Notes under the pieces: generated by a model | Databases searched by the model: none | The model's input: only the letters and a program-made list of their open reading frames with translations | What the model was told of the DNA's origin: nothing | Translations under genes and position numbers: made by a program | Part shown: positions 15,125 through 27,200 of the stretch, piece by piece | Position numbering within the stretch: the first letter of the stretch is position 1 | Layout of the letters: each line of letters starts with the position of its first letter | Assembly: GCA_949358305.1 (NCBI GenBank) | Contig: OX442320.1 | Coordinates: forward strand, 932,501 to 996,500 | Source of the DNA: Strigamia acuminata | Taxonomy: Eukaryota; Arthropoda; Chilopoda; Geophilomorpha; Linotaeniidae | Direction of reading: 5' to 3' | DNA length: 64,000 bases

Positions 15125-17256
15125 GTGCTAAGTCAACTGCGATGTGAAATGAGCTCAAAATTTTTTTTTCAAAATTTATTGCTTGGATGTTGCTAAAACC
15201 TACATTGGAGCCTTCTACTAAGGTTTAAACACTATTTCTGAACATTCAGAGACATTGGTCTTGTGGTGTTTGTGCTAAGTTAACTGTGATGAGATCAAAA
15301 GTCTATTCTCGCAAATCATTGCTTGGATGTTGCTAAAACTTCTCTTGAAGTCTTCTACTAAGGTTTAAACACTATTTCTAAACATTCAGAGACATTGGTC
15401 TTGTGGTGTTTGTGCTAAGTCAACTGCGATGTGAAATGAGCTCAAAATTTTTTTTTCAAAATTTATTGCTTGGATGTTGCTAAAACTTACATTGGAGCCT
15501 TCTACTAAGGTTTAAACACTATTTCTGAATATTCAGAGACATTGGTCTTGTGGTGTTTGTGCTAAGTCAACTGTGATGAGATCAAAAGTCTATTCTCCCA
15601 AATCATTGCTTAGATGTTTCTAAAACTTACATTGGAGCCTTCTACTAAGGTTTAAACACTATTTCTGAACATTCAGAGACATTGGTCTTGTGGTGTTTGT
15701 GCTAAGTCAACTGTGATGAGATCAAAAGTCTATTCTCCCAAATCATTGCTTGGATGTTTCTAAAACTTACATTGGAGCCTTCTACTAAGGTTTAAACACT
15801 ATTTCTGAACATTCAGAGACATTGATCTTGTGGTGTTTGTGCTAAGTCAACTGTGATGAGATCAAAAGTCTATTCTCCCAAATCATTGCTTAGATGTTTC
15901 TAAAACTTACATTGGAGCCTTCTACTAAGGTTTAAACACTATTTCTGAACATTCAGAGACATTGGTCTTGTGGTGTTTGTGCTAAGTCAACTGTGATGAG
16001 ATCAAAAGTCTATTCTCCCAAATCATTGCTTGGATGTTTCTAAAACTTACATTGGAGCCTTCTACTAAGGTTTAAACACTATTTCTGAACATTCAGAGAC
16101 ATTGGTCTTGTGGTGTTTGTGCTAAGTTAACTGTGATGAGATCAAAAGTCTATTCTCGCAAATCATTGCTTGGATGTTGCTAAAACTTCTCTTGAAGTCT
16201 TCTACTAAGGTTTAAACACTATTTCTAAACATTCAGAGACATTGGTCTTGTGGTGTTTGTGCTAAGTCAACTGCGATGTGAAATGAGCTCAAAATTTTTT
16301 TTTCAAAATTTATTGCTTGGATGTTGCTAAAACTTACATTGGAGCCTTCTACTAAGGTTTAAACACTATTTCTGAATATTCAGAGACATTGGTCTTGTGG
16401 TGTTTGTGCTAAGTCAACTGTGATGAGATCAAAAGTCTATTCTCCCAAATCATTGCTTAGATGTTTCTAAAACTTACATTGGAGCCTTCTACTAAGGTTT
16501 AAACACTATTTCTGAACATTCAGAGACATTGGTCTTGTGGTGTTTGTGCTAAGTCAACTGTGATGAGATCAAAAGTCTATTCTCCCAAATCATTGCTTGG
16601 ATGTTTCTAAAACTTACATTGGAGCCTTCTACTAAGGTTTAAACACTATTTCTGAACATTCAGAGACATTGATCTTGTGGTCTTTGTGCTAAGTCAACTG
16701 CAATGTGAAATAAGCTCAAAATTTTTTTTTCAAAATTTATTGCTTGGATGTTGCTAAAACTTACATTGTAGGCTTCTACTAAGGTTTAAACACTATTTCT
16801 GAACATTCAGAGACATTGGTCTTGTGGTGTTTGTGCTAAGTCAACTGTGATGAGATCAAAAGTCTATTCTCCCAAATCATTGCTTGGATGTTTCTAAAAC
16901 TTACATTGGAGCCTTCTACTAAGGTTTAAACACTATTTCTGAACATTCAGAGACATTGGTCTTGTGGTGTTTGTGCTAAGTCAACTATGATGAGATCAAA
17001 AGTCTATTCTCCCAAATGATTGCTTGGATGTTTCTAAAACTTACATTGGAGCCTTCTACTAAGGTTTAAACACTATTTCTGAACATTCAGAGACATTGGT
17101 CTTGTGGTGTTTGTGCTAAGTTAACTGTGATGAGATCAAAAGTCTATTCTCGCAAATCATTGCTTGGATGTTGCTAAAACTTCTCTTGAAGTCTTCTACT
17201 AAGGTTTAAACACTATTTCTGAACATTCAGAGACATTGGTCTTGTGGTGTTTGTGC
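15125..17256. repeat. Satellite array II
   Basis: About 15 monomers of the same family as array I. The first monomer carries a private variant (AACCTACATTGG). Together with copy 1 of the preceding LTR-like element this array is the satellite part of a 3,095-bp duplicated unit. The array ends in the same monomer context (ATGATTGC monomer, then a CTCGC monomer, then GTGC) as array I ends before copy 1. Confidence 0.96.
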
Positions 17257-18218
17257 TGTTGCAACTCGCCACTGCCGTGATGCGACGAGTTGTAACGCGA
17301 TGGGGAATTCTTGGCAAATTTCCCATAGGCCTATACTGAGAGGAGAAATGAGTTGACTTGAGTTTCTGCACTGGATCTTGTGGGGAGCTGCTCCAGGGAG
17401 TTTGGGGTTAACTCTCCCTACTCACTCATGCTTTGTGTTGAAGGAAATAAAGCTTGTTGTTGAAAATTCCACATAATGTTTTTATTCTTTTTTAAAACAT
17501 TAAAATGGAGGCAAAATCCAACATAACTACATCTAATTCTTCCTAACAAGAGTGTAACAACTTCATAACAACAACAATTCTATAGCAACAACAAATTCAC
17601 GAGGCACCTAGTGACTAAATTCATAAATAACATAAGTTAAAGCTTGCATTGTGCCTCATAATAGAGATAAAATCAACTAAAATTAACAGAAACCATTGGA
17701 AAGAATTATAACAAATAGAAAAGGAATAAACTTAACTAAATATGCAAATAACGCATCTAAAACAAGTCAAATACACTGTAAAAATGCATTAATTGCAATT
17801 CATTACAAAATTAACAATTCCTTCTTTTCCAATGCACCTTTAAAGCAACTCAGATGCTTCAAACCCGTCATTCCGCCTTCACAACTGAACTGGGAACAGG
17901 ACAAGACTTAGAAATAGGTAAACATAACATGAAAACATTGGAAAACAAGACTAAAAATTCCTAAACCTTGACCTTGTCATTCTAAGAGATAAAATACCTA
18001 ACAAACATTGTCTTTACTGAAAATTGGCACACAAAAAAAAAGACATGTAAAAATTCCTATTACAACAGAAAAAGATTAGATATTTGCTAAATAAATAATA
18101 CAATTATAAGACCGAAATTAGTAACTCTTCTTTACATTTTCGAACACATAAAATCAAACTACTATCAAATTGACGAGCAGTTGTGGTCTCTCTTTCCTCC
18201 TTTCTGTTGCTCGAAACA
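17257..18218 (+). mobile_element. LTR-like element, copy 2 (duplicated with its flanks)
   Basis: 962 bp, same termini and same GTGC duplication (17253-17256 and 18219-18222) as copy 1, at the same base of the monomer. I see one substitution (C at 14768, A at 17863) and one single-base deletion after an A run near 18040. The flanking satellite monomers match those of copy 1, including the private AACCTACATT variant on the right. The copies therefore arose by segmental duplication, not by two insertions. Confidence 0.75.
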
Positions 18219-18317
18219 GTGCTAAGTCAACTGCGATGTGAAATGAGCTCAAAATTTTTTTTTCAAAATTTATTGCTTGGATGTTGCTAAAACCTACATT
18301 GGAGCCTTCTACTAAGG
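18219..18317. repeat. Satellite remnant between two elements
   Basis: 99 bp of one 147-bp-type monomer, cut at AAGG (18314-18317) by the next insertion. The rest of this monomer resumes at 24297, so the two pieces were contiguous before the insertion. Confidence 0.95.
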
Positions 18318-19055
18318 TGTTGCGAGCACGCGCAACATGGATTTTTTGCTATCGCAATAGCGGATTTGCTTGAATTGATCAATTATTTAAGTTTGTGTTT
18401 AGTTAATAGCGCAGCTTAAGTTTTGTCTGAATGTTAAGTGAGATTCGTGAAGTTTGTGACGTGGGAGTGGTAGTTGTACATTAATTCCGCTTAATTTTGT
18501 ACTTCTTGACCGGCACTTTAGAGCTTTCTCTGCTAAGATTCACCTAAAGTGTCGTTTGCTGTTAGTTTTAAGTTTGTTTTTACTTTGAAATGCGTGTTTA
18601 ACGGTTTACTGTATTTTCTGTATGCATTCTTGCTCATTTCTATGCTTTTAGTAGTTGTTATACTTTACAAGTTGGCACTAGAGGGCTGAATTCTCTGTGC
18701 AATTGTTGTAAACCGTTGCTACGATCGGTGATCTAATTGTTGTGCGTTGCACAACAACACTTGCTTGCTAGGGTTAAGTTATGTAGTTTTTTTCTCCCTT
18801 TTTCTTTCTGTGTACTTTTGATAGATATTAACTTTAGAATAAATTCAGTTTTCATGTGCTTTAGCACATCAGTCTTGGATTCAATGTGTGCTCATTGCTG
18901 CGCCTGTTCAGGGCAGCAATTTCGTTTATTTTCCATAAGTTTCAAGAGTGAATTCAATTACGGCAATTCACTACAAGATCAGGTGAGAGAAGTTATTCTT
19001 CATCTTTTCTTCCTCGTTTCTTGCAGACTGCCACGGTCCAGGGCTGCCGGAAACA
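18318..19055 (+). repeat. 5' LTR of the LARD-like element
   Basis: 738 bp, TGTTGCGAGC...GGAAACA. A perfect hairpin sits at the very start (GTTGCG 18319-18324 with CGCAAC 18331-18336). AATAAA lies at 18838-18843. Near the 3' end CAG|GTGAGAG (18983) and a pyrimidine tract ending TTGCAG (19026) resemble a splice donor and acceptor 44 bp apart. An ORF opens inside this LTR and runs into the interior, but it is judged not to be a gene on that basis alone. Confidence 0.9.
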
Positions 19056-19114
19056 TTTTGGTACCGTTGACTCAGGATTTTCGAACGAATTTCCTTCCGC
19101 TCGTGGCTGCGAAA

Positions 19115-19642
19115 ATGGCGGACATCGCCGCCATTTGTCCAAGCGAACTTGCCGAATGCAGAGCCAACTGCATTGGAGGTTTTTTGAGCTGTGTGACGTC
19201 AGCCACACAGAAGGCTATCACACAGGACGAGGATCGCCACACGAGAAGGCGAGTTCCGTGCTTGCGGCTCATCGGCGTCGTCAACACAGCACGTGGTTTG
19301 GCGTCGTTGATCAAGTCAGTCGCCATTGGTATGATCGTCACCAGCAGCCGCAGCAAGATCGTCGGTCGAGAGAGTTTCGTCAAAGTTTTCCAGGTTTTCG
19401 TGTGTCGAGCTCGTTGCATAGAACGAAGCCGTGTTCACACAGACGTGCGCCATCCCACAAGCGACGCGGTCAAGATTCCAGTCGAGTTGTTTCGTCTTCA
19501 GCAGAGCCAGTTTTCTCAGGCAGAATGGACGATCCAGCAAAGAGATTCGTGCCGTCAGCGCACACAGAATGGTCACCGAGTTTGGAAGAGTCACTCTTCA
19601 AGCGTCAGTCGACCGCCAGTTAAACACAACGCAATGTACTAG
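19115..19642 (+). CDS. Hypothetical ORF in the LARD-like element
   Basis: An ATG in strong context (GAAAATGG) opens 175 codons just downstream of the 5' LTR. The product starts MADIAAICPSELAECRANC, has several Cys early on and is basic later. I recognise no domain, nucleic-acid-binding knuckle, protease or polymerase motif. Other frames on both strands are also open here because the segment is GC-richer than its surroundings, so chance is a real alternative. It is the only candidate coding region in the element and sits where gag would lie. The ATGGCGG at its start also matches the YY1-like motif found in other elements, so the ATG may belong to a DNA motif instead. Confidence 0.25.
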   Translation: MADIAAICPSELAECRANCIGGFLSCVTSATQKAITQDEDRHTRRRVPCLRLIGVVNTARGLASLIKSVAIGMIVTSSRSKIVGRESFVKVFQVFVCRARCIERSRVHTDVRHPTSDAVKIPVELFRLQQSQFSQAEWTIQQRDSCRQRTQNGHRVWKSHSSSVSRPPVKHNAMY

Positions 19643-22600
19643 AGTCGGCAATGAAGATTTTGTTTTTTTTGTCGATTATATTTTCTCGTTTTCATCAAAT
19701 GTTAATTTTAAGGTTTTTGGGGGATATTCTGGTTGTTTTGGGAGTTTTGGGGCGTTAGTTCTGTTTCATGCTTCTGCATACGTCGTTGTGCAAGTGTAGC
19801 TAGTTTCCACGCCTATTTGCGCCTTGTTTGGAGTCCCCTTAAACTCTAAACTTCTGTTTTTGTCCTCCTCGAATGCGTTTTCTAGTATTAATGTCATGAG
19901 TTTCTTGTTAAAGATACTAAAGAGTAGCTTATATGAATTTATTGGCTTTTTTGTCGGAAATTAATTAGGGAGTTCCTGTCTTTAATTGTCTACAGTTAGA
20001 CCTGCGGTTTTTTAAGTAGCTTGCACACGTTTTATTGAGAATTTTCGGCCCAATCCGTGCATACGGTAGTTAGTTGTATTTGAATTTTCTTTAATCCACT
20101 CCCTTTTAATTTGAAATCGCCAACTTATTATACAATAAGCTCTTTGGTCTTGAGTTCTTGTAATTTCCCAGGGTTTTTCCCTTGTTACGTGTAAACTCTT
20201 TGAGAGTTTTTTTAGGCTTACTGACAGGAGCGTCGTCACATTTGCAGATTTTTAGTGGTGTTGGCCAGTTAGTCGTCAGCTTGGGGTCGATTAACTCCCG
20301 CTTTTAGCTTTCTGCCCTACGCTAAAGTTAAATTACTAGCTATTGTGGGCCAACCAGTTCCCTCTTCTCGTCCTTCCCGCCTATCAGAGCGGCGGTCAGG
20401 GGGGTCCTTGAGTGATCTAGCTTCTTCTCGTCATGTGAGCCTGCTCTTGTGTTTGGAATGTGGACGACCTCTGGTCTTTACGTTTTGTGTCCAATGTCTT
20501 TCGTGTGTTGCACGAGTTTCCTCGTGAGATCTGGTGTCGGTCACCTCTCCGCTTCGGGAGAGGGCACACCCGTTTGTATTCGTGTATGGTAAAGTGTTTC
20601 CTGTTTTTAGAACGGGATTAGTTTCTTTGTTGCTCGTGTCTAGCAGAGAGCGCGCTGGCCCACGTGGTCAGTCGGTTCTTATCTGTCAGTCAATTTCTGT
20701 TCGGTTAGATTGTTATACGACTTGTTTGCAAGTGGGTTTGGATTTAGATAGGCGTGTGACTTCTGTCGGTGCTGGAAGTTTAGAGCAGCCGATCCGCACC
20801 GCCCACTGGGCAAGTCCAGTTTCTGTTGTTGACCGCTGCACCCAGTGTCTACCGCTGGTGATGTACGTTCTGCATTTTCGCTTTCTCTTCGTGGAAACGT
20901 CCGTAGCGTTTCATGAGTCTTCATTAGTGATTAGTCTCGCCTTTTATCGTTTAAAAAAGGGAGTTTAGTTATTCTAATTCTTTGGGGCAACCTTAGAATT
21001 TGGACATTTTAGCTTATTCGTTTAGGAAATAGCTTGCTTGCTATTTTTGGGTTGTGGCTAGCTAGCGTGGCGTTAGGGTATAGGTACTTGTTTTGGATGG
21101 TCGTTCTTGCTGTGCACAGCAAGGACTGCCATTCGATGTGTTTCAGAGGGCAGGTTTGCACTGCCATACTCTGTTAGATGTCGTGTCCGAGACAATGTCC
21201 CTGCGCCTCTTGGCGGCCCCTATTTCTACGTTGGCTTCCCGCGACTGAGTAGTTGTTGTTAGTCTTTCATCCCTAGCTCTGCAGTGAGGCAGACATGCAC
21301 TAGGCAGGGAGCCCACTCTAGGATGGGTCGAAGGACGTGTGTGTGCGGCCTTTTTGGCGCCGGCACTCGGCAACACGTTTTAGCCATTGGACGACACGTG
21401 CTTTCAGTAGAGTGGCGATTTCCGGAAGTCGGCTTGCTGATTGAAGATGTCGTCAATGGGTGTGTGAGCGAGTCAATTGTCGACTTGCAGTTGCTTACCG
21501 GTTCCAGGAATGCGGTTGGCAACTGGCAAGTCCTTGTGCTCATGTCTATGTGTGACGCCCCTCGCAATCAGGGACGTCAAGCAACCCTCCCTCTTCTCTC
21601 GTTTCTCGGTTCAATCATATTGGTTCCGACTCGGGGTGGGCCAAGCGTTCATACGGTAGCCTCCTTATTGGAGCATGGGGTTTTAACTAGATCTAGTTTC
21701 TATTTCCCCCCTCGGTTAAAGAAGTTTCAGTCTTCGTGGTAGTCTGCTCACAACAGGCTACACGGTGGCCCGAGTGCGGACGCGATGTCCATCGGGTACC
21801 TCTTTGTTCAAGGCGCATTCGTAAAGCGCAGCTCGGTTGAAAGAAAGCCACCGGTTTTAATTTCTTTTCAACGACGTGATTAGTTTTCGTGCAGGAAGTG
21901 TAGCTTCGCTTCATTTGGTTGCAGTTGTACTGCTTCCAACGTTTTTCAGTATCGTTTGACACCTGTTGATCTTCAAAAAGAAGCAGGCCCCTTTCCTTTC
22001 TTTTCTCGTGGGGAGGAAATGGATTGATTATTTGGGTACGGACTTATTCCCTCTTCGAAAAAAAGCAGGAAGTTTAGTGTTTTGGAATTCTTGCTGGTTT
22101 TCACAGTTCCAGTTTGTTAGTTTCCCTTGTGAGGCCATACTTGGCCAATAGCTTTAGTGATAATATTGACGTTTTAGCCGGTATTTATTTGCACGGAACG
22201 TGCTCGTTCTGTTTAGATAATTGAACCGTTTTTCTCTTGTTAGTTAGATAAAGTTGTGGTTGATGGGTCAGCGTGCGCGTGTTTCATTGTCGCTGTGGAC
22301 AAGAGGTCGCAGATGGTTTACACAGTCACCTGACTAAGTCTTTCCTTTTTTCTTTATTCTCTGCTCTTAGCGGTTTCGTGGGTTCATGTCAAGTCAGGGT
22401 GCGGTCAACGCCTTTGCGTGGCAGTTGCTGCGAATGGTTCGCATTGCCTGAGCTTCATGCCTTCTCGTTCTCTTTTTCCTCCTTCTGGCGTGATCATGTT
22501 AGCTAGGTGGTCATGGCTTTGGGTAAGTTGTTAGTTAGTCACTCTTTGCGAAAGAGTGGTGCCTAGGTCTTGACGGCATTTTCTAGTTCTTCGTACGAAT

Positions 22601-23558
22601 GCTGGGTAGTTGGTCAGACGATAGGTCTGGGTCAACGCATTCATTCCCTTAGTTTGCATTTTTCTTGTTTTCTATAAAAGGTTCGTCTTTAGTAGTTTAA
22701 TAAGTTTAAGTTCGCAGCTCGTGTTTTAGTGCGGATGGAGGTTTCCGTGGTACGCTGTCACTTGAGCGCTGGCTCGAGGACAACGAGGCGGTGAAGCCTG
22801 CCGTGTCTCAAGTCCGTTCTCTTTTGCGTTCCAAGTTTTCTTTCTAGTCTTCATGTATGTCATGTTCCTTGCGAGGCCATGCTCGGTCAAGAGTTTTTGT
22901 GACAGTTTTTCCTTTTTTCGACGACGTTTAGTTTTCGGTTCTGAGACTTCTAACCTCGGTGTTTGGTTGGACGATTGTTTTGGACCAGCGCCTTTCCTCT
23001 CTGACAAGGATTTCTGTTCTCCCATTTTTAGTTTCCGTTTAGTTTAAGCGTCTGTCCACGGGTTGACAGACTGAGTTTTCGGACAAGCTCCCGCAATGTT
23101 CTCACGTCATTTTGGTTAGAAAACTCGTTCAGTCGGATTTTCTAAAGGTTTTCTGCGTGTGCGCCACGTGTTTATTGGCGACGCCGTAGCCCCTTGGTGT
23201 CTGGACTAGGTCATCATGGCACGGCCCTTCTCTTTCTTCTCTCGCGTTCTAAGTTTCTTTTAGTCTTTACTGGTAGTTGATAAGGAAGTGCGCCGCAACG
23301 CAACTTCTCTTTTCTTTAGTCTCTCCGGTGGTTTATGGGTCACGATCCGATTTCGACGCCCTTGGTTCTGGGACGCTTTTAGAGGTCCAGTATGTTTAGG
23401 TTACAGCTTTTTGCCTTCGCATCTATGGTTTTGCCTTCGCGACTTTCACAAAGTCGAGCTTGGCTTCGGTACTTTTTCTTTCCGTGCTCTTGGTTTTGAT
23501 GAGGAATTCCTTCAACAGTTTTCTGCCTTGCCTTCCCTTCTTCTTTGGCCGGCAACGC
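19643..23558 (+). other. Non-coding interior of the LARD-like element
   Basis: 3.9 kb without a convincing ORF. On the plus strand T clearly exceeds A over long stretches (sampled lines near 22,500-22,680 run close to two T per A), with many TTTAGT, TTAGTT and pyrimidine runs such as CCTTTTTTCTTT. No tandem array, tRNA or nested element was seen. The last bases before the 3' LTR are pyrimidine-rich. Confidence 0.7.
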
Positions 23559-24296
23559 TGTTGCGAGCACGCGCAACATGGATTTTTTGCTATCGCAATA
23601 GCGGATTTGCTTGAATTGATCAATTATTTAAGTTTGTGTTTAGTTAATAGCGCAGCTTAAGTTTTGTCTGAATGTTAAGTGAGATTCGTGAAGTTTGTGA
23701 CGTGGGAGTGGTAGTTGTACATTAATTCCGCTTAATTTTGTACTTCTTGACCGGCACTTTAGAGCTTTCTCTGCTAAGATTCACCTAAAGTGTCGTTTGC
23801 TGTTAGTTTTAAGTTTGTTTTTACTTTGAAATGCGTGTTTAACGGTTTACTGTATTTTCTGTATGCATTCTTGCTCATTTCTATGCTTTTAGTAGTTGTT
23901 ATACTTTACAAGTTGGCACTAGAGGGCTGAATTCTCTGTGCAATTGTTGTAAACCGTTGCTACGATCGGTGATCTAATTGTTGTGCGTTGCACAACAACA
24001 CTTGCTTGCTAGGGTTAAGTTATGTAGTTTTTTTCTCCCTTTTTCTTTCTGTGTACTTTTGATAGATATTAACTTTAGAATAAATTCAGTTTTCATGTGC
24101 TTTAGCACATCAGTCTTGGATTCAATGTGTGCTCATTGCTGCGCCTGTTCAGGGCAGCAATTTCGTTTATTTTCCATAAGTTTCAAGAGTGAATTCAATT
24201 ACGGCAATTCACTACAAGATCAGGTGAGAGAAGTTATTCTTCATCTTTTCTTCCTCGTTTCTTGCAGACTGCCACGGTCCAGGGCTGCCGGAAACA
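23559..24296 (+). repeat. 3' LTR of the LARD-like element
   Basis: 738 bp, matching 18318-19055 with no difference noticed. It is followed by AAGG and then the resumed satellite monomer. Confidence 0.9.
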
Positions 24297-27200
24297 AAGG
24301 TTTAAACACTATTTCTGAACATTCAGAGACATTGGTCTTGTGGTGTTTGTGCTAAGTTAACTGTGATGAGATCAAAAGTCTATTCTCGCAAATCATTGCT
24401 TGGATGTTGCTAAAACTTCTCTTGAAGTCTTCTACTAAGGTTTAAACACTATTTCTAAACATTCAGAGACATTGGTCTTGTGGTGTTTGTGCTAAGTCAA
24501 CTGCGATGTGAAATGAGCTCAAAATTTTTTTTTCAAAATTTATTGCTTGGATGTTGCTAAAACTTACATTGGAGCCTTCTACTAAGGTTTAAACACTATT
24601 TCTGAATATTCAGAGACATTGGTCTTGTGGTGTTTGTGCTAAGTCAACTGTGATGAGATCAAAAGTCTATTCTCCCAAATCATTGCTTAGATGTTTCTAA
24701 AACTTACATTGGAGCCTTCTACTAAGGTTTAAACACTATTTCTGAACATTCAGAGACATTGGTCTTGTGGTGTTTGTGCTAAGTCAACTGTGATGAGATC
24801 AAAAGTCTATTCTCCCAAATCATTGCTTGGATGTTTCTAAAACTTACATTGGAGCCTTCTACTAAGGTTTAAACACTATTTCTGAACATTCAGAGACATT
24901 GGTCTTGTGGTGTTTGTGCTAAGTTAACTGTGATGAGATCAAAAGTCTATTCTCGCAAATCATTGCTTGGATGTTGCTAAAACTTCTCTTGAAGTCTTCT
25001 ACTAAGGTTTAAACACTATTTCTAAACATTCAGAGACATTGGTCTTGTGGTGTTTGTGCTAAGTTAACTGTGATGAGATCAAAAGTCTATTCTCGCAAAT
25101 CATTGCTTGGATGTTGCTAAAACTTCTCTTGAAGTCTTCTACTAAGGTTTAAACACTATTTCTGAACATTCAGAGACATTGGTCTTGTGGTGTTTGTGCT
25201 AAGTCAACTGTGATGAGATCAAAAGTCTATTCTCCCAAATCATTGCTTGGATGTTTCTAAAACTTACATTGGAGCCTTCTACTAAGGTTTAAACACTATT
25301 TCTGAACATTCAGAGACATTGGTCTTGTGGTGTTTGTGCTAAGTTAACTGTGATGAGATCAAAAGTCTATTCTCGCAAATCATTGCTTGGATGTTGCTAA
25401 AACTTCTCTTGAAGTCTTCTACTAAGGTTTAAACACTATTTCTAAACATTCAGAGACATTGGTCTTGTGGTGTTTGTGCTAAGTCAACTGCGATGTGAAA
25501 TGAGCTCAAAATTTTTTTTTCAAAATTTATTGCTTGGATGTTGCTAAAACTTACATTGGAGCCTTCTACTAAGGTTTAAACACTATTTCTGAATATTCAG
25601 AGACATTGGTCTTGTGGTGTTTGTGCTAAGTCAACTGTGATGAGATCAAAAGTCTATTCTCCCAAATCATTGCTTAGATGTTTCTAAAACTTACATTGGA
25701 GCCTTCTACTAAGGTTTAAACACTATTTCTGAACATTCAGAGACATTGGTCTTGTGGTGTTTGTGCTAAGTCAACTGTGATGAGATCAAAAGTCTATTCT
25801 CCCAAATCATTGCTTGGATGTTTCTAAAACTTACATTGGAGCCTTCTACTAAGGTTTAAACACTATTTCTGAACATTCAGAGACATTGATCTTGTGGTCT
25901 TTGTGCTAAGTCAACTGCAATGTGAAATAAGCTCAAAATTTTTTTTTCAAAATTTATTGCTTGGATGTTGCTAAAACTTACATTGTAGGCTTCTACTAAG
26001 GTTTAAACACTATTTCTGAACATTCAGAGACATTGGTCTTGTGGTGTTTGTGCTAAGTCAACTGTGATGAGATCAAAAGTCTATTCTCCCAAATCATTGC
26101 TTGGATGTTTCTAAAACTTACATTGGAGCCTTCTACTAAGGTTTAAACACTATTTCTGAACATTCAGAGACATTGGTCTTGTGGTGTTTGTGCTAAGTCA
26201 ACTGTGATCAGATCAAAAGTCTATTCTCTCAAATCATTGCTTGGATGTTTCTAAAACTTACATTGGAGCCTTCTACTAAAGTTTAAACACTATTTCTGAA
26301 CATTCAGAGACATTGATCTTGTGGTCTTTGTGCTAAGTCACCTGCAATGTGAAATAAGCTCAAAATTTTTTTCTTCAAAATTTATTGCTTGGATGTTGCT
26401 AAAACTTACATTGAAGGCTTCTACTAAGGTTTAAACACTATTTCTGAACATTCAGAGACATTGGACTTGTGGTGTTTGTGCTAAGTCAACCGTGATGAGA
26501 TCAAAAGTCTATTCTCCCAAATCATTGCTTGGATGTTTCTAAAACTTACATTGGAGCCTTCTACTAAGGTTTAAACACTATTTCTGAACATTCAGAGACA
26601 TTGGTCTTGTGGTGTTTGTGCTAAGTCAACTGTGATGAGATCAAAAGTCTATTCTCCCAAATCATTGCTTGGATGTTTCTAAAACTTACATTGGAGCCTT
26701 CTACTAAGGTTTAAACACTATTTCTGAACATTCAGAGACATTGGTCTTGTGGTGTTTGTGCTAAGTCAACTATGATGAGATCAAAAGTCTATTCTCCCAA
26801 ATGATTGCTTGGATGTTTCTAAAACTTACATTGGAGCCTTCTACTAAGGTTTAAACACTATTTCTGAACATTCAGAGACATTGGTCTTGTGGTGTTTGTG
26901 CTAAGTCAACTGTGATGAGATCAAAAGTCTATTCTCGCAAATCATTGCTTGGATGTTGCTAAAACTTCTCTTGAAGTCTTCTACTAAGGTTTAAACACTA
27001 TTTCTGAACATTCAGAGACATTGGTCTTGTGGTGTTTGTGCTAAGTCAACTGCGATGTGAAATGAGCTCAAAATTTTTTTTTCAAAATTTTTTGCTTGGA
27101 TGTTGCTAAAACTTACATTGGAGCCTTCTACTAAGGTTTAAACACTATTTCTGAATATTCAGAGACATTGGTCTTGTGGTGTTTGTGCTAAGTCAACTGT

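Larger units (their letters stand above)
18318..24296 (+). mobile_element. Large non-autonomous LTR element (LARD-like), 5,979 bp
   Basis: Two 738-bp direct repeats that look identical by eye bound a 4.5-kb interior. Ends are TG...CA and the 4-bp target duplication AAGG flanks both sides (18314-18317 and 24297-24300). The interior has no gag, protease, integrase or reverse transcriptase motif in any frame, so it would need another element's proteins. Orientation is taken from AATAAA in the LTR and from a TGG (19059) shortly after the left LTR. No clear polypurine tract precedes the right LTR; that segment is pyrimidine-rich instead. LARD (large retrotransposon derivative) is the closest named class. 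Identical LTRs imply recent insertion. Confidence 0.85.

Noticed and set aside
19021-19623. 200-codon ORF overlapping the LARD hypothetical ORF
   Set aside because: Another frame of the same GC-richer stretch, no recognisable domain, and several minus-strand frames are open there too.
18737-19642. 301-codon ORF starting within the LARD LTR
   Set aside because: It begins in the LTR, where the same start in the 3' LTR leads into satellite. Only the part after the ATG at 19115 is kept, as a weak candidate.
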